This document shows, piece after piece, positions 1 through 8,072 of a DNA stretch of 64,000 nt; the stretch's first letter is position 1; every line of letters begins with the position of its first letter. Both the position numbers and the translations under genes were made by a program. This DNA comes from Streptomyces ochraceiscleroticus (GTDB taxonomy: Bacteria; Actinomycetota; Actinomycetes; Streptomycetales; Streptomycetaceae): positions 1 through 64,000 of the forward strand of contig NZ_JOAX01000038.1 of assembly GCF_000720485.1 (NCBI RefSeq). Reading direction: 5' to 3'. The notes below the pieces were generated by a model, which made no database searches, had not been told where the DNA came from, and saw nothing but the letters and a program-made list of their open reading frames with translations.

Positions 1-69
1 ATCCTCACTCGACCCACGCGACTTCGACTGCAGCGTCGACAGCGTCTGCGCTCCCATGTCGAACTTCAT
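1..69 (-). CDS. WXG100-like small protein, N-terminus only (partial, runs off the left edge)
   Basis: Reading the minus strand from position 69 gives 23 codons beginning MKFDMGAQTLSTLQSKS, with no stop before the window edge. A purine-rich ribosome site (AGGGGGAG) lies about 5 bases before the ATG. The opening resembles small Streptomyces WXG100/Esx-like proteins that start MKFDMGAQTLSTL, known from memory; such proteins form helical hairpins and are sometimes type VII secretion substrates. The WXG motif itself would lie outside the window, so the family call is tentative. The divergent neighbour is the MOSC gene. Confidence 0.5.
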   Translation of the reverse strand, partial: MKFDMGAQTLSTLQSKSRGSSED

Positions 70-172
70 CAGGCTCCCCCTGCCGGGCTGGACGGCTGTC
101 GTTGTAAGTGGAGTCATATTTATCAAGTCGGGATGAGTGCTGCAATCGAGGGTACAAAGCCTGTGGATAACC

Positions 173-200
173 GTGTGGCGGCGTACGTGTGGCGGCGTAC
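173..200. repeat. Perfect tandem duplication of a 14-base unit
   Basis: GTGTGGCGGCGTAC occurs twice head to tail (173-186 and 187-200) in the gap between the WXG100-like gene and the MOSC gene. It lies 42 bases upstream of the likely -10 of the MOSC gene. It may be replication slippage or a double binding site. Confidence 0.8.
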
Positions 201-242
201 CAGCGAGCCGCCCGATTACGACCCGGTGGTTCCGCCACAGCC

Positions 243-248
243 TAGATT
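243..248 (+). promoter_or_regulatory. Candidate -10 box of a leaderless promoter for the MOSC gene
   Basis: TAGATT lies 6 bases before the ATG at 255, the spacing seen for leaderless Streptomyces transcripts that start at or next to the A of the ATG. There is no ribosome site before this ATG. No convincing -35 box is seen, so this is inference. Confidence 0.35.
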
Positions 249-254
249 CGGTTT

Positions 255-926
255 ATGAAGATCCTCAGTGTGAATGTCGGGGCGGCGAAGGCGGTCGAGT
301 ACACCGACGCGCCGTCCGGAACGACCGGTATCGACAAGCAGCCGGTGACCGGGCCGGTGCGGGTGACGGCCCCGGGCCCGGCCGGGGTCGGAGCGAGCGG
401 GGTGGCCGGTGACACGGTCTGCGACCTGCGCTATCACGGGGGCGACGACCGGGCCGTCTACGCGTTCGCCCGGGAGGACCTGGACACGTGGGAGCGGGAG
501 CTGGGGCGGCCGCTGACCAACGGCGCATTCGGGGAGAACCTCACCACCGTGGCGATGGACCTGCGGGAGGCGCTGGTCGGCGAGCGGTGGCGGGTCGGGG
601 ACGAGGTCGTGCTGGAGGTGACGGGGGGCCGCATCCCGTGCCGTACGTTCGCGGGCCGGCTCGCCGAGAAGGGCTGGCTGCGGCGGTTCACGCAGGCGGG
701 CTCCTCGGGGGCGATGCTGCGCGTCATCGAGCCGGGCGAGTTCCGCGCCGGCGACCGGGTCGAGGTGGTGGACCGCCCGGATCACGAGGTCACGGTCGGG
801 CGGCTGTTCCGCGCCGTGACGACCGAGCGGAAGTCGCTGCCGGACATGCTGGTCGCCGCGGAGTGGATGGAACGCGAGCAGCTCGAGATCGCCAGGAAGT
901 ACGCCGCCAAGTACGGGAGCCGCTGA
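255..926 (+). CDS. MOSC domain-containing protein, YiiM-like
   Basis: The 223-residue protein has the MOSC fold layout: an N-terminal strand region, then VCDLRYHGGDDRAVYAF (about residues 53-70), NGAFGENLTT and the conserved cysteine in GRIPCRTF (about residue 133), which in MOSC proteins binds or transfers molybdenum cofactor sulfur. Length and motifs fit the YiiM branch, which acts with molybdenum cofactor in reducing N-hydroxylated compounds in other bacteria. The gene stands alone, with a divergent gene to its left and a convergent SDR to its right. The ATG at 255 is preferred because a -10 box sits just before it. The substrate cannot be told from sequence. Confidence 0.85.
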   Translation: MKILSVNVGAAKAVEYTDAPSGTTGIDKQPVTGPVRVTAPGPAGVGASGVAGDTVCDLRYHGGDDRAVYAFAREDLDTWERELGRPLTNGAFGENLTTVAMDLREALVGERWRVGDEVVLEVTGGRIPCRTFAGRLAEKGWLRRFTQAGSSGAMLRVIEPGEFRAGDRVEVVDRPDHEVTVGRLFRAVTTERKSLPDMLVAAEWMEREQLEIARKYAAKYGSR

Positions 927-930
927 CGGC

Positions 931-961
931 CCGGCCGTACCCGGTCCCCGGCCGTACCCGG
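931..961. repeat. Direct repeat of a 14-base unit with 3-base spacer
   Basis: CCGGCCGTACCCGG occurs at 931-944 and again at 948-961, directly after the MOSC stop codon and between convergent genes. No clear terminator hairpin is seen in this gap. Confidence 0.7.
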
Positions 962-995
962 CTCCCGCCGAAAGGCCCGTGGGCCGTCCGCCGCG

Positions 996-1853
996 CTACC
1001 GCCCGCGGCGCGCCATCGACGGGCGGAGGCGGTTCATGACGCTCATGTACGAGGCGGGGAAGAGGCGGGCCAGCACGTCGGGGACGACGGCGGAGGCGGC
1101 GATCAGGACCCGGGGCCGGCGGGTGCGAATGCCCGCCAGGATCTGCTCGGCGGCCTTGTCGGCCGGGTAGGTCAGCAGCTTGGCGAAGCTCTCCTTGCCC
1201 GCGCGGGACTCGGCGGCGTCGGCCGCGGCGGCCACGCGCGCGTTCTCGGCGATACGGGTGCGGATGCCGCCGGGGTGGACGGTGGTGACTCCGGTGGCGC
1301 GGTCGGCGAGCTCGTGGCGGAGCGCCTCGCTGAAGCCGCGCAGCGCGAACTTGCTGGCGGCGTACGCCGACTGGCCGGGCGGCGCGATCAGCCCGAAGAG
1401 GCTGGAGATGTTGACGATGTGGCTGCCGGGGGAGCGCAGGAGGTGCGGGAGGAAGAGGCGGGTGAGGGCCACCGGGGCGCGGAAGTTGATGGCCTGTACC
1501 CAGTCGAACTCCTCGGCCGTCAACTGCTCGAAGCGGCCGCCGAGCGCCACCCCGGCGTTGTTGATCAGAAGCGTGATGCGGGGGTAGGCCTCGGTGATCC
1601 GCGCGACGAGGGCGTCCAGGCCGTCGGTGTCGGAGAGGTCGGCGATGTGGGTGTCGACGGTCAGGTGCGGGTGGTTGGCGCGTACCTTGCCGGCGACCGC
1701 CGCCAGCCGGTCGGCGTCCCGGTCGATGAGGACGAGACCGCTGCCGCGCGCCGCGAGGCCGTAGGCAAGCTGCTCGCCCATGCCGCCGGCCGCGCCGGTC
1801 AGGACCGCGGTACCGCCGGCGAAACGGTACGGGGAGAGGGCGGCGGCAGGCAT
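996..1853 (-). CDS. Short-chain dehydrogenase/reductase
   Basis: This 285-residue classical SDR carries the cofactor motif TGAAGGMG (about residues 19-26), the structural NNAG motif, the catalytic serine in NISSLFG and the YAASK catalytic Tyr/Lys pair. These predict an NAD(P)-dependent alcohol dehydrogenase/ketoreductase in the cytosol. It lies 135 bases downstream of the AraC-type regulator on the same strand. In the mycobacterial mymA locus an SDR is also part of the set, so it may oxidise or reduce an intermediate handled by the nearby monooxygenase and hydrolases. That link is inference; the substrate is unknown. Confidence 0.85.
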   Translation of the reverse strand: MPAAALSPYRFAGGTAVLTGAAGGMGEQLAYGLAARGSGLVLIDRDADRLAAVAGKVRANHPHLTVDTHIADLSDTDGLDALVARITEAYPRITLLINNAGVALGGRFEQLTAEEFDWVQAINFRAPVALTRLFLPHLLRSPGSHIVNISSLFGLIAPPGQSAYAASKFALRGFSEALRHELADRATGVTTVHPGGIRTRIAENARVAAAADAAESRAGKESFAKLLTYPADKAAEQILAGIRTRRPRVLIAASAVVPDVLARLFPASYMSVMNRLRPSMARRGR

Positions 1854-1988
1854 GGGACTCCTCCGGTCAGGGGCTTCGGTGATCTCCGGCCGCCCAGTCT
1901 GCCCTTGAAGCGCCGTCCGCGGCTTGACCCTGCGCGACAGAGGCTTGTCTCTGCGCGACAGCCGGTCACCGCCGCGCGGCGCCCGAAG

Positions 1989-3032
1989 TCAGCTCGTACG
2001 CCCCTCCGGAGGGTCCGGAAGACCCGGAAGCCGTTCCCCGCGCCGCACCCCCGTCGGCGACGTCCCCCACCACCGTCGGCAGCAGCGGCTCAGGGCCGAC
2101 TGTTCGGAGAGGCCGAGGAGGGCGGCGATCTGGGTCATCGGGATGGCGGTGCCCGTGAGGTAGTGGCGCGCTGCCTGGCGGCGTACGTCGTCGAGGATCG
2201 CGGCGTACGTCGTGCCTTCGTCGCGCAGCCGCCGCTGCAGCGTGCGCGGGTGGACGCTGAGCAGCCGCGCCACGGCGCCGATGTCGGGCGGGGTGGTGCC
2301 CAGCGACTGCTGCACCGCGCCGCGGACCCGGAGGACGATATCGGCCCGTTCGTCCGGTGCCTGTTCGGCGAGGAACGCCAGGGCGAGCCGCCGGAGGTGT
2401 TCGTCGCCGCCCGCGAGCGGCCGGTCGCCGAGGCTCTTCGGTACGCGGAGCAGGGCGGCGGGGCGTCCGACGCGTACAGGGACGCCGAAGAACTCCTCGT
2501 ACGTGGCGAGCGGGGCGGCGGGCCGGTACGGGAGCTCGACGGTGCGCAGCCCGTAGGGGCCGTCGACGAGGAACTGGATCGCGCGGTGCAGGAAGCCGAG
2601 GCCCAGGTCGGTGCCCTGGACGGGCGCCGGCAGTCCGGGGTGCGGGCCGTAGCGGAGCGCGGCGATGCCCGGCGCGTCGTACGGGTCGGGTTCGAGGGTG
2701 AGGCTGAGGGCCTGCGCGTGGACGAAGAGGTAGCGCGAGGTGCATTCGAGCGCGTCGGCGACGGTGGGGGAGTGCTGGATGGCCAGGGCCAGCGCGCCGA
2801 GCATGCCGAAGTCCTGCCGGGCCGCGACGCGCAGCCCGAGGTCGGGACGGTCCAGCCCGGCGGCGGCCAGCTCCAGCACCTTCGTCATGGCCTGGTCGTC
2901 GACCAGGAGGTCGTCGGCGTCGAGCGCGGCGACGGGCAGGCCGGCGGCCGCGGCGTATTCCTCGGCGTCGCCGCCCAGCTCGGCGACCGTCGCGCGGAAG
3001 CCCCGCAGCCCCGCCGATCTGATCACCGACAT
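1989..3032 (-). CDS. AraC-family regulator, VirS/OruR-like
   Basis: This 347-residue regulator has an N-terminal arabinose-binding-like ligand domain (about residues 20-210) and a C-terminal double helix-turn-helix (about 250-335) containing HPRTLQRRLRDEG and the IAALLGLSEQSALSR recognition region. The stretch after this reads CCRRWWG where the family usually has AFRRWFG, a small divergence. The start is the ATG at 3032, although the open frame runs on upstream; the protein opens MSVIRSAGLRG like its relatives. It is divergent from the flavin monooxygenase with only 105 bases between starts, the VirS-MymA arrangement, so it probably controls that operon and itself. Confidence 0.85.
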   Translation of the reverse strand: MSVIRSAGLRGFRATVAELGGDAEEYAAAAGLPVAALDADDLLVDDQAMTKVLELAAAGLDRPDLGLRVAARQDFGMLGALALAIQHSPTVADALECTSRYLFVHAQALSLTLEPDPYDAPGIAALRYGPHPGLPAPVQGTDLGLGFLHRAIQFLVDGPYGLRTVELPYRPAAPLATYEEFFGVPVRVGRPAALLRVPKSLGDRPLAGGDEHLRRLALAFLAEQAPDERADIVLRVRGAVQQSLGTTPPDIGAVARLLSVHPRTLQRRLRDEGTTYAAILDDVRRQAARHYLTGTAIPMTQIAALLGLSEQSALSRCCRRWWGTSPTGVRRGERLPGLPDPPEGRTS

Positions 3033-3137
3033 GCGGGGAGCCTGTGGCTGGACCCGGTCACCGACATGTCGTTCAGGGTCAAATACGTGTCGCGTGAAGT
3101 CAAGAACCCCACCGGCCCCATTGCGCACACTGGGGCC
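3033..3137. promoter_or_regulatory. Divergent promoter region between AraC-type regulator and monooxygenase operon
   Basis: These 105 bases hold the control signals for both flanking genes. The region is less GC-rich than its surroundings. No obvious ribosome site precedes the monooxygenase ATG, so a leaderless start is possible there. I could not identify a clean operator repeat by eye. Confidence 0.4.
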
Positions 3138-4730
3138 ATGACCACTTCCGCCGGCCAGCGGCCGGACACCGAGCACATCGATGTCGTGATCGTCGGCGCC
3201 GGGCTGTCCGGCGTGGGCGCGGCCTACCGGCTGCAGACGGAGTGCCCGGGACGCTCGTACGCGATCCTGGAGGCGCGCGATTCCATGGGCGGCACCTGGG
3301 ACCTGTTCCGCTACCCCGGAATCCGCTCGGACTCCGACATGTTCACGCTCGGCTATCCGTTCAAACCGTGGCGGGACGCCAAGTCGATCGCGGACGGCCC
3401 GACGATCCTGCGGTACATCAAGGAGACGGCGGCGGAATTCGGGATCGACCGGCACATCCGGTACCGCACGAAGGTGCTCTCCGCCGACTGGTCGACGCGG
3501 GAGGCGCGCTGGACGCTGACCCTCGAGCGCACCGACGAGGCGACGGGCGAGGCCGTGCGCTCCACCCTCACCTGCGACTTCCTGTACTCCTGCGCCGGGT
3601 ACTACAACTACGACCGGGGGCACGCGCCCGACTTCCCCGGCCTCGACTCCTTCGCCGGGACGGTCGTCCACCCGCAGTTCTGGCCCGAGGAGCTGGACTA
3701 CAAGGGCAAGCGCGTGGTCGTCATCGGCAGCGGGGCCACCGCCGTGACGCTGGTGCCGGCGATGGCCGGACAGGCCGATCGGGTCACCATGCTGCAGCGC
3801 ACGCCGACCTGGATCAGCGCCGTGCCGGGCCGCGACAAGATCGCCGACAAGGTGCGGAGCGCGCTGCCCGCGGGCGTGGCCCACCGCGCCGTGCGAACGA
3901 AGAACATCCTCTTCGGCATCGGCTTCTACCAGTTCTGCCGGCGGCGCCCGCAGGCCGCGCGCAAGCTGCTCACCCGCCTGAACACCCGCATGCTGAAGGA
4001 CGAGCAGGCGGTGCGGGAGCACTTCACGCCCTCGTACAACCCCTGGGACCAGCGGCTGTGCGCGGTGCCGGACGCCGACCTCTTCAAGGCGCTGAAGACG
4101 GGCCGGGCCGAGGTCGTCACCGATCACATCGACACCTTCGTGCCCGAGGGCATCCGGCTGAAGTCGGGGAAGGTGCTCGAAGCGGACGTCGTCGTCACCG
4201 CCACCGGGCTGCAACTGCTGGCCTTCGGCGGGATCACGCCGGAGATCGACGGGCGGCCGGTCGAGCTGTCGCGGCAGTTCGTGTGGCGCGGCGCGATGAT
4301 GACCGGCGTGCCCAACTTCGCCGTCTGCATCGGCTACACCAACGCCTCCTGGACGCTCCGCGCCGACCTCACCTCGCGGCTGGTGTGCAAGGTGCTGAAC
4401 TTCATGGACCGGAACGATTACGCGGCGGTGGTGCCGGAGCCCGGCCGCCCGCTCGCCGAGCGGCCGCTGCTCGATCTCGCCGCCGGGTACGTCAAGCGCT
4501 CCATCGACGCCTTCCCGCGCCAGGGCGACCGCGGGCCGTGGAAGGTACGGCAGAACTATGTGCTGGACGCCGCCACGACGATGCGGACCAACCTCCGGCG
4601 CACGCTGAGGCCCACGCCCCGCGCGGCCGTGCGCGGCGGGCAGCACGTGCCGGGCCGCGAGCCGGAGCGCGCGCCGGCCGGTGTGCCGGGGCAGGACCGG
4701 GCGCACACGCGGGCGGAGGCCGCCAAGTGA
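3138..4730 (+). CDS. Flavin-containing (Baeyer-Villiger type) monooxygenase, MymA-like
   Basis: The 530-residue protein has an N-terminal FAD-binding GAGLSG motif (residues 20-25), a second Rossmann motif GSGATA for NADPH (about 197-202), and between them FAGTVVHPQFWP (about 172-183), which fits the Baeyer-Villiger fingerprint FxGxxxHxxxWP. It should insert oxygen next to a ketone or oxidise hydrophobic substrates using NADPH and O2. The ATG at 3138 is chosen because the FAD motif follows at normal distance. Its stop overlaps the GTG of the next gene by four bases (GTGA), indicating translational coupling with the hydrolase. A low-complexity Arg/Pro/Gly-rich tail follows residue 490. Substrate unknown. 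Confidence 0.88.
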   Translation: MTTSAGQRPDTEHIDVVIVGAGLSGVGAAYRLQTECPGRSYAILEARDSMGGTWDLFRYPGIRSDSDMFTLGYPFKPWRDAKSIADGPTILRYIKETAAEFGIDRHIRYRTKVLSADWSTREARWTLTLERTDEATGEAVRSTLTCDFLYSCAGYYNYDRGHAPDFPGLDSFAGTVVHPQFWPEELDYKGKRVVVIGSGATAVTLVPAMAGQADRVTMLQRTPTWISAVPGRDKIADKVRSALPAGVAHRAVRTKNILFGIGFYQFCRRRPQAARKLLTRLNTRMLKDEQAVREHFTPSYNPWDQRLCAVPDADLFKALKTGRAEVVTDHIDTFVPEGIRLKSGKVLEADVVVTATGLQLLAFGGITPEIDGRPVELSRQFVWRGAMMTGVPNFAVCIGYTNASWTLRADLTSRLVCKVLNFMDRNDYAAVVPEPGRPLAERPLLDLAAGYVKRSIDAFPRQGDRGPWKVRQNYVLDAATTMRTNLRRTLRPTPRAAVRGGQHVPGREPERAPAGVPGQDRAHTRAEAAK

Positions 4731-5686
4731 CCGCCGCCGACACGACATATGTAGACGTCGCGGGCCATTCCGTACGCGTACGCGTCAGCGGCGCCGCGGA
4801 CGGCCCGCCGGTCGTGCTGCTGCACGGCATCGCGCGCAGCCTGGAGGACTGGCAGCTCACCCACGACCTGCTCGCGGCGCGCGGGTACCGGGTCATCAGC
4901 ACCGACCTGCCCGGCTTCGGCCTGACCCGCCGGATGAAGGGCCGCGCCGGGCTCGCCTCCTTCGCGCGCGCCGTGGTGGGCGTGCTGGACGCGCTGGGGG
5001 AGCGGCGGCCCGTCCACCTGATGGGCAACTCGCTCGGCGGCGCGGTCGCCATGACCGTCGCGGCGGAGTACCCGGACCGGGTGGCGGCCCTCGTCCTCGC
5101 CAACAGCGCCGGCTTCGGCCGCGAGGCCAACCTCTCGCTGAGCTCCATGGGGTACGCCGCACTGGCGGCGCTGCCCGGCGTCGGGAAGCGGTTCCGGGGG
5201 CGGGCCCGGGAGGCCGGTGTCCAGGTCAACCGCGATCTGTTCCACGACCCGCGGCACGCGACGGAGGAGCTGATCCGGCACGCCGGGCTGGTCGGCCGGC
5301 AGCCCGACTTCCGCGCCACCTTCGTGGCCACGATGCTGAGCCTGGGCGTGCCGGTCCTCGGCTCGTACCCCGGCTGGCGCCGCGCCCTCCTCGCGCGGAC
5401 CGCGGCGGCCCGCGTGCCCACGCTCGTCGTCTGGGGCGACGCGGACGCGGTGCTGCCGGTCGCGCACTTCCACGCCGCGGTCGCCGCGCTGCCGCACGCC
5501 CGCAGCCACCTCTTTCCCGCCACCGGGCATATGCCCCAGATCGAACGGGCGGCGGAATTCACCGCGCTGGCGGCCGGGTTCCTGGACAGCGTGGCGGGCC
5601 CCGCGAAGGATGTTCCGGACCCCGCGGAGGGCACTGTGGGGGACGACGCCGGGAACGCGGCGGCGAGGGGCACCGCGAAGGGATGA
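4727..5686 (+). CDS. Alpha/beta hydrolase
   Basis: The 319-residue alpha/beta hydrolase has an oxyanion HGIA motif after LLHG, the nucleophile elbow GNSLGG, the acid in VVWGDAD and the catalytic histidine in ATGHMPQ, so the triad is complete. It starts with GTG inside the stop codon of the monooxygenase (GTGA overlap). This coupling suggests it hydrolyses the ester or lactone made by that enzyme, the usual pairing for Baeyer-Villiger oxidation. The C-terminal 30 residues are low-complexity. The exact substrate is not predictable. Confidence 0.85.
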   Translation: MTAADTTYVDVAGHSVRVRVSGAADGPPVVLLHGIARSLEDWQLTHDLLAARGYRVISTDLPGFGLTRRMKGRAGLASFARAVVGVLDALGERRPVHLMGNSLGGAVAMTVAAEYPDRVAALVLANSAGFGREANLSLSSMGYAALAALPGVGKRFRGRAREAGVQVNRDLFHDPRHATEELIRHAGLVGRQPDFRATFVATMLSLGVPVLGSYPGWRRALLARTAAARVPTLVVWGDADAVLPVAHFHAAVAALPHARSHLFPATGHMPQIERAAEFTALAAGFLDSVAGPAKDVPDPAEGTVGDDAGNAAARGTAKG

Positions 5687-5694
5687 CGTGACCG

Positions 5695-6525
5695 ATGGCG
5701 GGGACGTGCGCGCCGGCCGCCCGGGCCGCACCGGTACCGGCCCCGCTGCGCGCCCGCTACGAAGTGACGCGCTCGACGGTGGCCGGCCGCCCGGTCCTGC
5801 GGCTCACCCCGCGCCGCGGCGCCACCGGCCGCCACCTGCTCTACACGCACGGCGGCGCGTACGCCTTCCCGCTGCAGACCGCCCACTGGTGGCTCCTCCA
5901 GCACGCCGCGAAGGGCACCGGCGTCACCCTGACCGTGCCGCTGTACCGGCTCGCCCCCGAGGGTGACGCGCCCGCGGCGTACGCCCTGCTGCGTACGGTC
6001 TACGACGCGCTGTGCGCCGAGGCGGGGTCCGGGAACGTCACACTCGGCGGCGACTCGGCCGGCGGCGGGCTCGCGCTCGGCCAGGCCGTCGCGTACCGGG
6101 ACGCGGGCCTGCCCCCGCCGCGCCAGGTGCTGCTGTTCTCGCCCTGGCTGGACCTCACGATGTCGCACCCCGCGCTGCCGTCCCTCGAACCGCTCGACCC
6201 GTTGCTCCGTACCGATGACCTGATCGAGGCGGGGCGGCTGTGGGCGCACGGCGCCGATCCGCGCGACCCGCTGCTCAGCCCGCGGTTCGCGGATGTGGCC
6301 GGGCTGCCGCCGGTGCACGTCTTCCAAGGCGGCCGGGACCTCTTCGCCGCCGACGCGCGGCTGCTGGCGGACCGGCTGGCGGCGGCCGGCAACGGCGGCA
6401 CGTACACGTATGAGCCGGAGGCGGGCCACGTCTACGTGAGCGCGGTGTGGACCCCCGAAGCGCGGAGATCTCTGCCCCGGGTCCGCCGCCTGCTCGGCGA
6501 CCCAGTGACTCGCCAAGTGGGTTGA
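5695..6525 (+). CDS. Alpha/beta hydrolase of the hormone-sensitive lipase family, LipR-like
   Basis: The 276-residue enzyme shows the HSL-family HGGAY oxyanion motif (about residue 53), the nucleophile motif GGDSAGGG, the acid in GGRDLF and histidine in AGHVYV. It is a probable carboxylesterase. It begins 8 bases after the preceding hydrolase, so three genes (monooxygenase, hydrolase, esterase) form one operon. The order monooxygenase then LipR-type hydrolase, divergent from an AraC regulator, matches the mycobacterial virS-mymA-lipR locus as I remember it. The operon appears to end here. The next gene starts 101 bases on. Confidence 0.85.
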   Translation: MAGTCAPAARAAPVPAPLRARYEVTRSTVAGRPVLRLTPRRGATGRHLLYTHGGAYAFPLQTAHWWLLQHAAKGTGVTLTVPLYRLAPEGDAPAAYALLRTVYDALCAEAGSGNVTLGGDSAGGGLALGQAVAYRDAGLPPPRQVLLFSPWLDLTMSHPALPSLEPLDPLLRTDDLIEAGRLWAHGADPRDPLLSPRFADVAGLPPVHVFQGGRDLFAADARLLADRLAAAGNGGTYTYEPEAGHVYVSAVWTPEARRSLPRVRRLLGDPVTRQVG

Positions 6526-6626
6526 TCCTACGAAGAGTTGAGCCCGCGGTCGGCGTAACTGACAGAGAGTCAGTTGGCCTGAAGTCGCCTCTCGGGGCGG
6601 CGTGTTACCCGCGGTACAACAACGGA

Positions 6627-8042
6627 ATGACTCTTCCGAAACGGACGCCGGAACTGACCCGAAGAACGGTCCTCGCCGGCCTCGGCAGCGTGCCCCTGGC
6701 CGCGGGCATCGCCGGCGCGGCGCCACGCCAGGAGGCGCCGCCCGGCCCCGGTGACGGCGACCGCGCCACCCTGCTCCGCGGCGCCGACCTCGTCCTCACC
6801 ATGGACCCGGAGGTGGGGGACGGCGAGCTGGGCACCCTGGAGCACGCGGACGTACTGATGCGCGGCGGACGGCTGGCCGCGGTGGGCCCCGGGCTGACCG
6901 CGCCGGCGGGCGCCCGTGTGATCGACGCGCGCGGCAGGCTCGTTCTCCCCGGCTTCGTCGACCTGCACAACCACCTCTGGCAGTCCAGCATCCGCGGCGG
7001 CTGCTCGGACCAGGACCTGAACGGCTGGCTGGCCGCCTGCAACCGCGCCACCCTCCCGAAGATCGACGCCGCGGACATGTACCGCTTCGTGCGCCTCGCC
7101 GCCCTGGACGCCCTGCAGGCCGGCGTCACCACCGTCGTCGACTGGGTGCACGGCATCCCGTACGACACCAGTGAGCAGTACGTCCGGGCGCTGGACGACA
7201 CGGGGCTGCGCTTCGTGTACGCGATGACGCAGAGCGCCGACGCGATCGACCTCATACCGCGGGTCAAGAAGGAGCTGCTGGATCCGCTGCCGCTCGCCTC
7301 CGCGCAGGTGTCCGTGCACGCGGGCATGGAGGCGGTACCGGAGCTGCGCCGCTTCCGGGAGGTCGCGCATGACCTGGGCGTCATGCTCAACTCGCATGTA
7401 CTGGAGCACCGCGACGATCGCACGGACGACCCGATCCGCTCGCTCCGCGAGGCCGGCGCCTTCGGGCCCGGACTGCTGATGAACCACGCGATCCACCTCA
7501 CCGACGACGAGATCGCGCTGACCGCAGAGCACGACGTGCGGGTGGCGCACTGCCCGCTCAGCAACATGCGGCTGGCCTCCGGGATCATGCCGCTGCCCGC
7601 CATGCACCGGCGCGGCATCAAGGCCGGGCTCGGCCACGACGGCGGCACCAACGACACCTCGGACATGTTCAACGTGATGAAGGCCGCGGTCGGGCTCCAG
7701 CGCGCGCTGCACGAGGACGCGGAGATCCACCCCACCCTCCCGGCCGTGCTGCGGATGGCGACGCTGGGCGGGGCCGAGTGCATCGGAATGGCCGACCGGA
7801 TCGGCTCCCTGACGCCCGGCAAGCGCGCCGACGTCCTCGTCCTGGACCCCGGCACGCTCAACTTCGCGCCCCGCTTCGACTGGATCAGCCAGATCGTCCT
7901 GAACGGCCAGCCGCCGAACGTCTCGTACGTCTTCGTCGACGGCCTGCTGCGCAAGGCGGACGGGGAGCTGGCAGGCGTCGACACGGAGGAGGCCGTACGG
8001 GAGGCGGAGCGCGCGGCCGCGCACGTCCGGGCCGCGGCGTAG
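6627..8042 (+). CDS. Tat-exported amidohydrolase (TRZ/ATZ family)
   Basis: The 471-residue metal-dependent hydrolase begins with a twin-arginine signal (TRRTVLAGL, then a hydrophobic stretch ending AGAAPR), unusual for this mostly cytosolic family. The mature part has the metal site HNH (about residue 112-114), a histidine in NSHVLEH, a histidine in MNHAIHL and the catalytic aspartate region GLGHDGGTND, as in guanine/8-oxoguanine and triazine deaminases. It probably deaminates or dechlorinates a nitrogen heterocycle outside the membrane. The ATG at 6627 is chosen because it gives a proper Tat leader. It is convergent with the PIG-L gene, with a 30-base gap. The substrate is uncertain. Confidence 0.82.
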   Translation: MTLPKRTPELTRRTVLAGLGSVPLAAGIAGAAPRQEAPPGPGDGDRATLLRGADLVLTMDPEVGDGELGTLEHADVLMRGGRLAAVGPGLTAPAGARVIDARGRLVLPGFVDLHNHLWQSSIRGGCSDQDLNGWLAACNRATLPKIDAADMYRFVRLAALDALQAGVTTVVDWVHGIPYDTSEQYVRALDDTGLRFVYAMTQSADAIDLIPRVKKELLDPLPLASAQVSVHAGMEAVPELRRFREVAHDLGVMLNSHVLEHRDDRTDDPIRSLREAGAFGPGLLMNHAIHLTDDEIALTAEHDVRVAHCPLSNMRLASGIMPLPAMHRRGIKAGLGHDGGTNDTSDMFNVMKAAVGLQRALHEDAEIHPTLPAVLRMATLGGAECIGMADRIGSLTPGKRADVLVLDPGTLNFAPRFDWISQIVLNGQPPNVSYVFVDGLLRKADGELAGVDTEEAVREAERAAAHVRAAA

Positions 8043-8072
8043 CAGCCCCGGTGAGTGGCTGCGGGGCGGCGC

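Noticed and set aside
1275..4730. A single very long plus-strand frame of over 1,100 codons
   Set aside because: Only the part from 3138 has family motifs. The upstream part is antisense to the SDR and AraC genes and is open because of GC-rich third-position bias.
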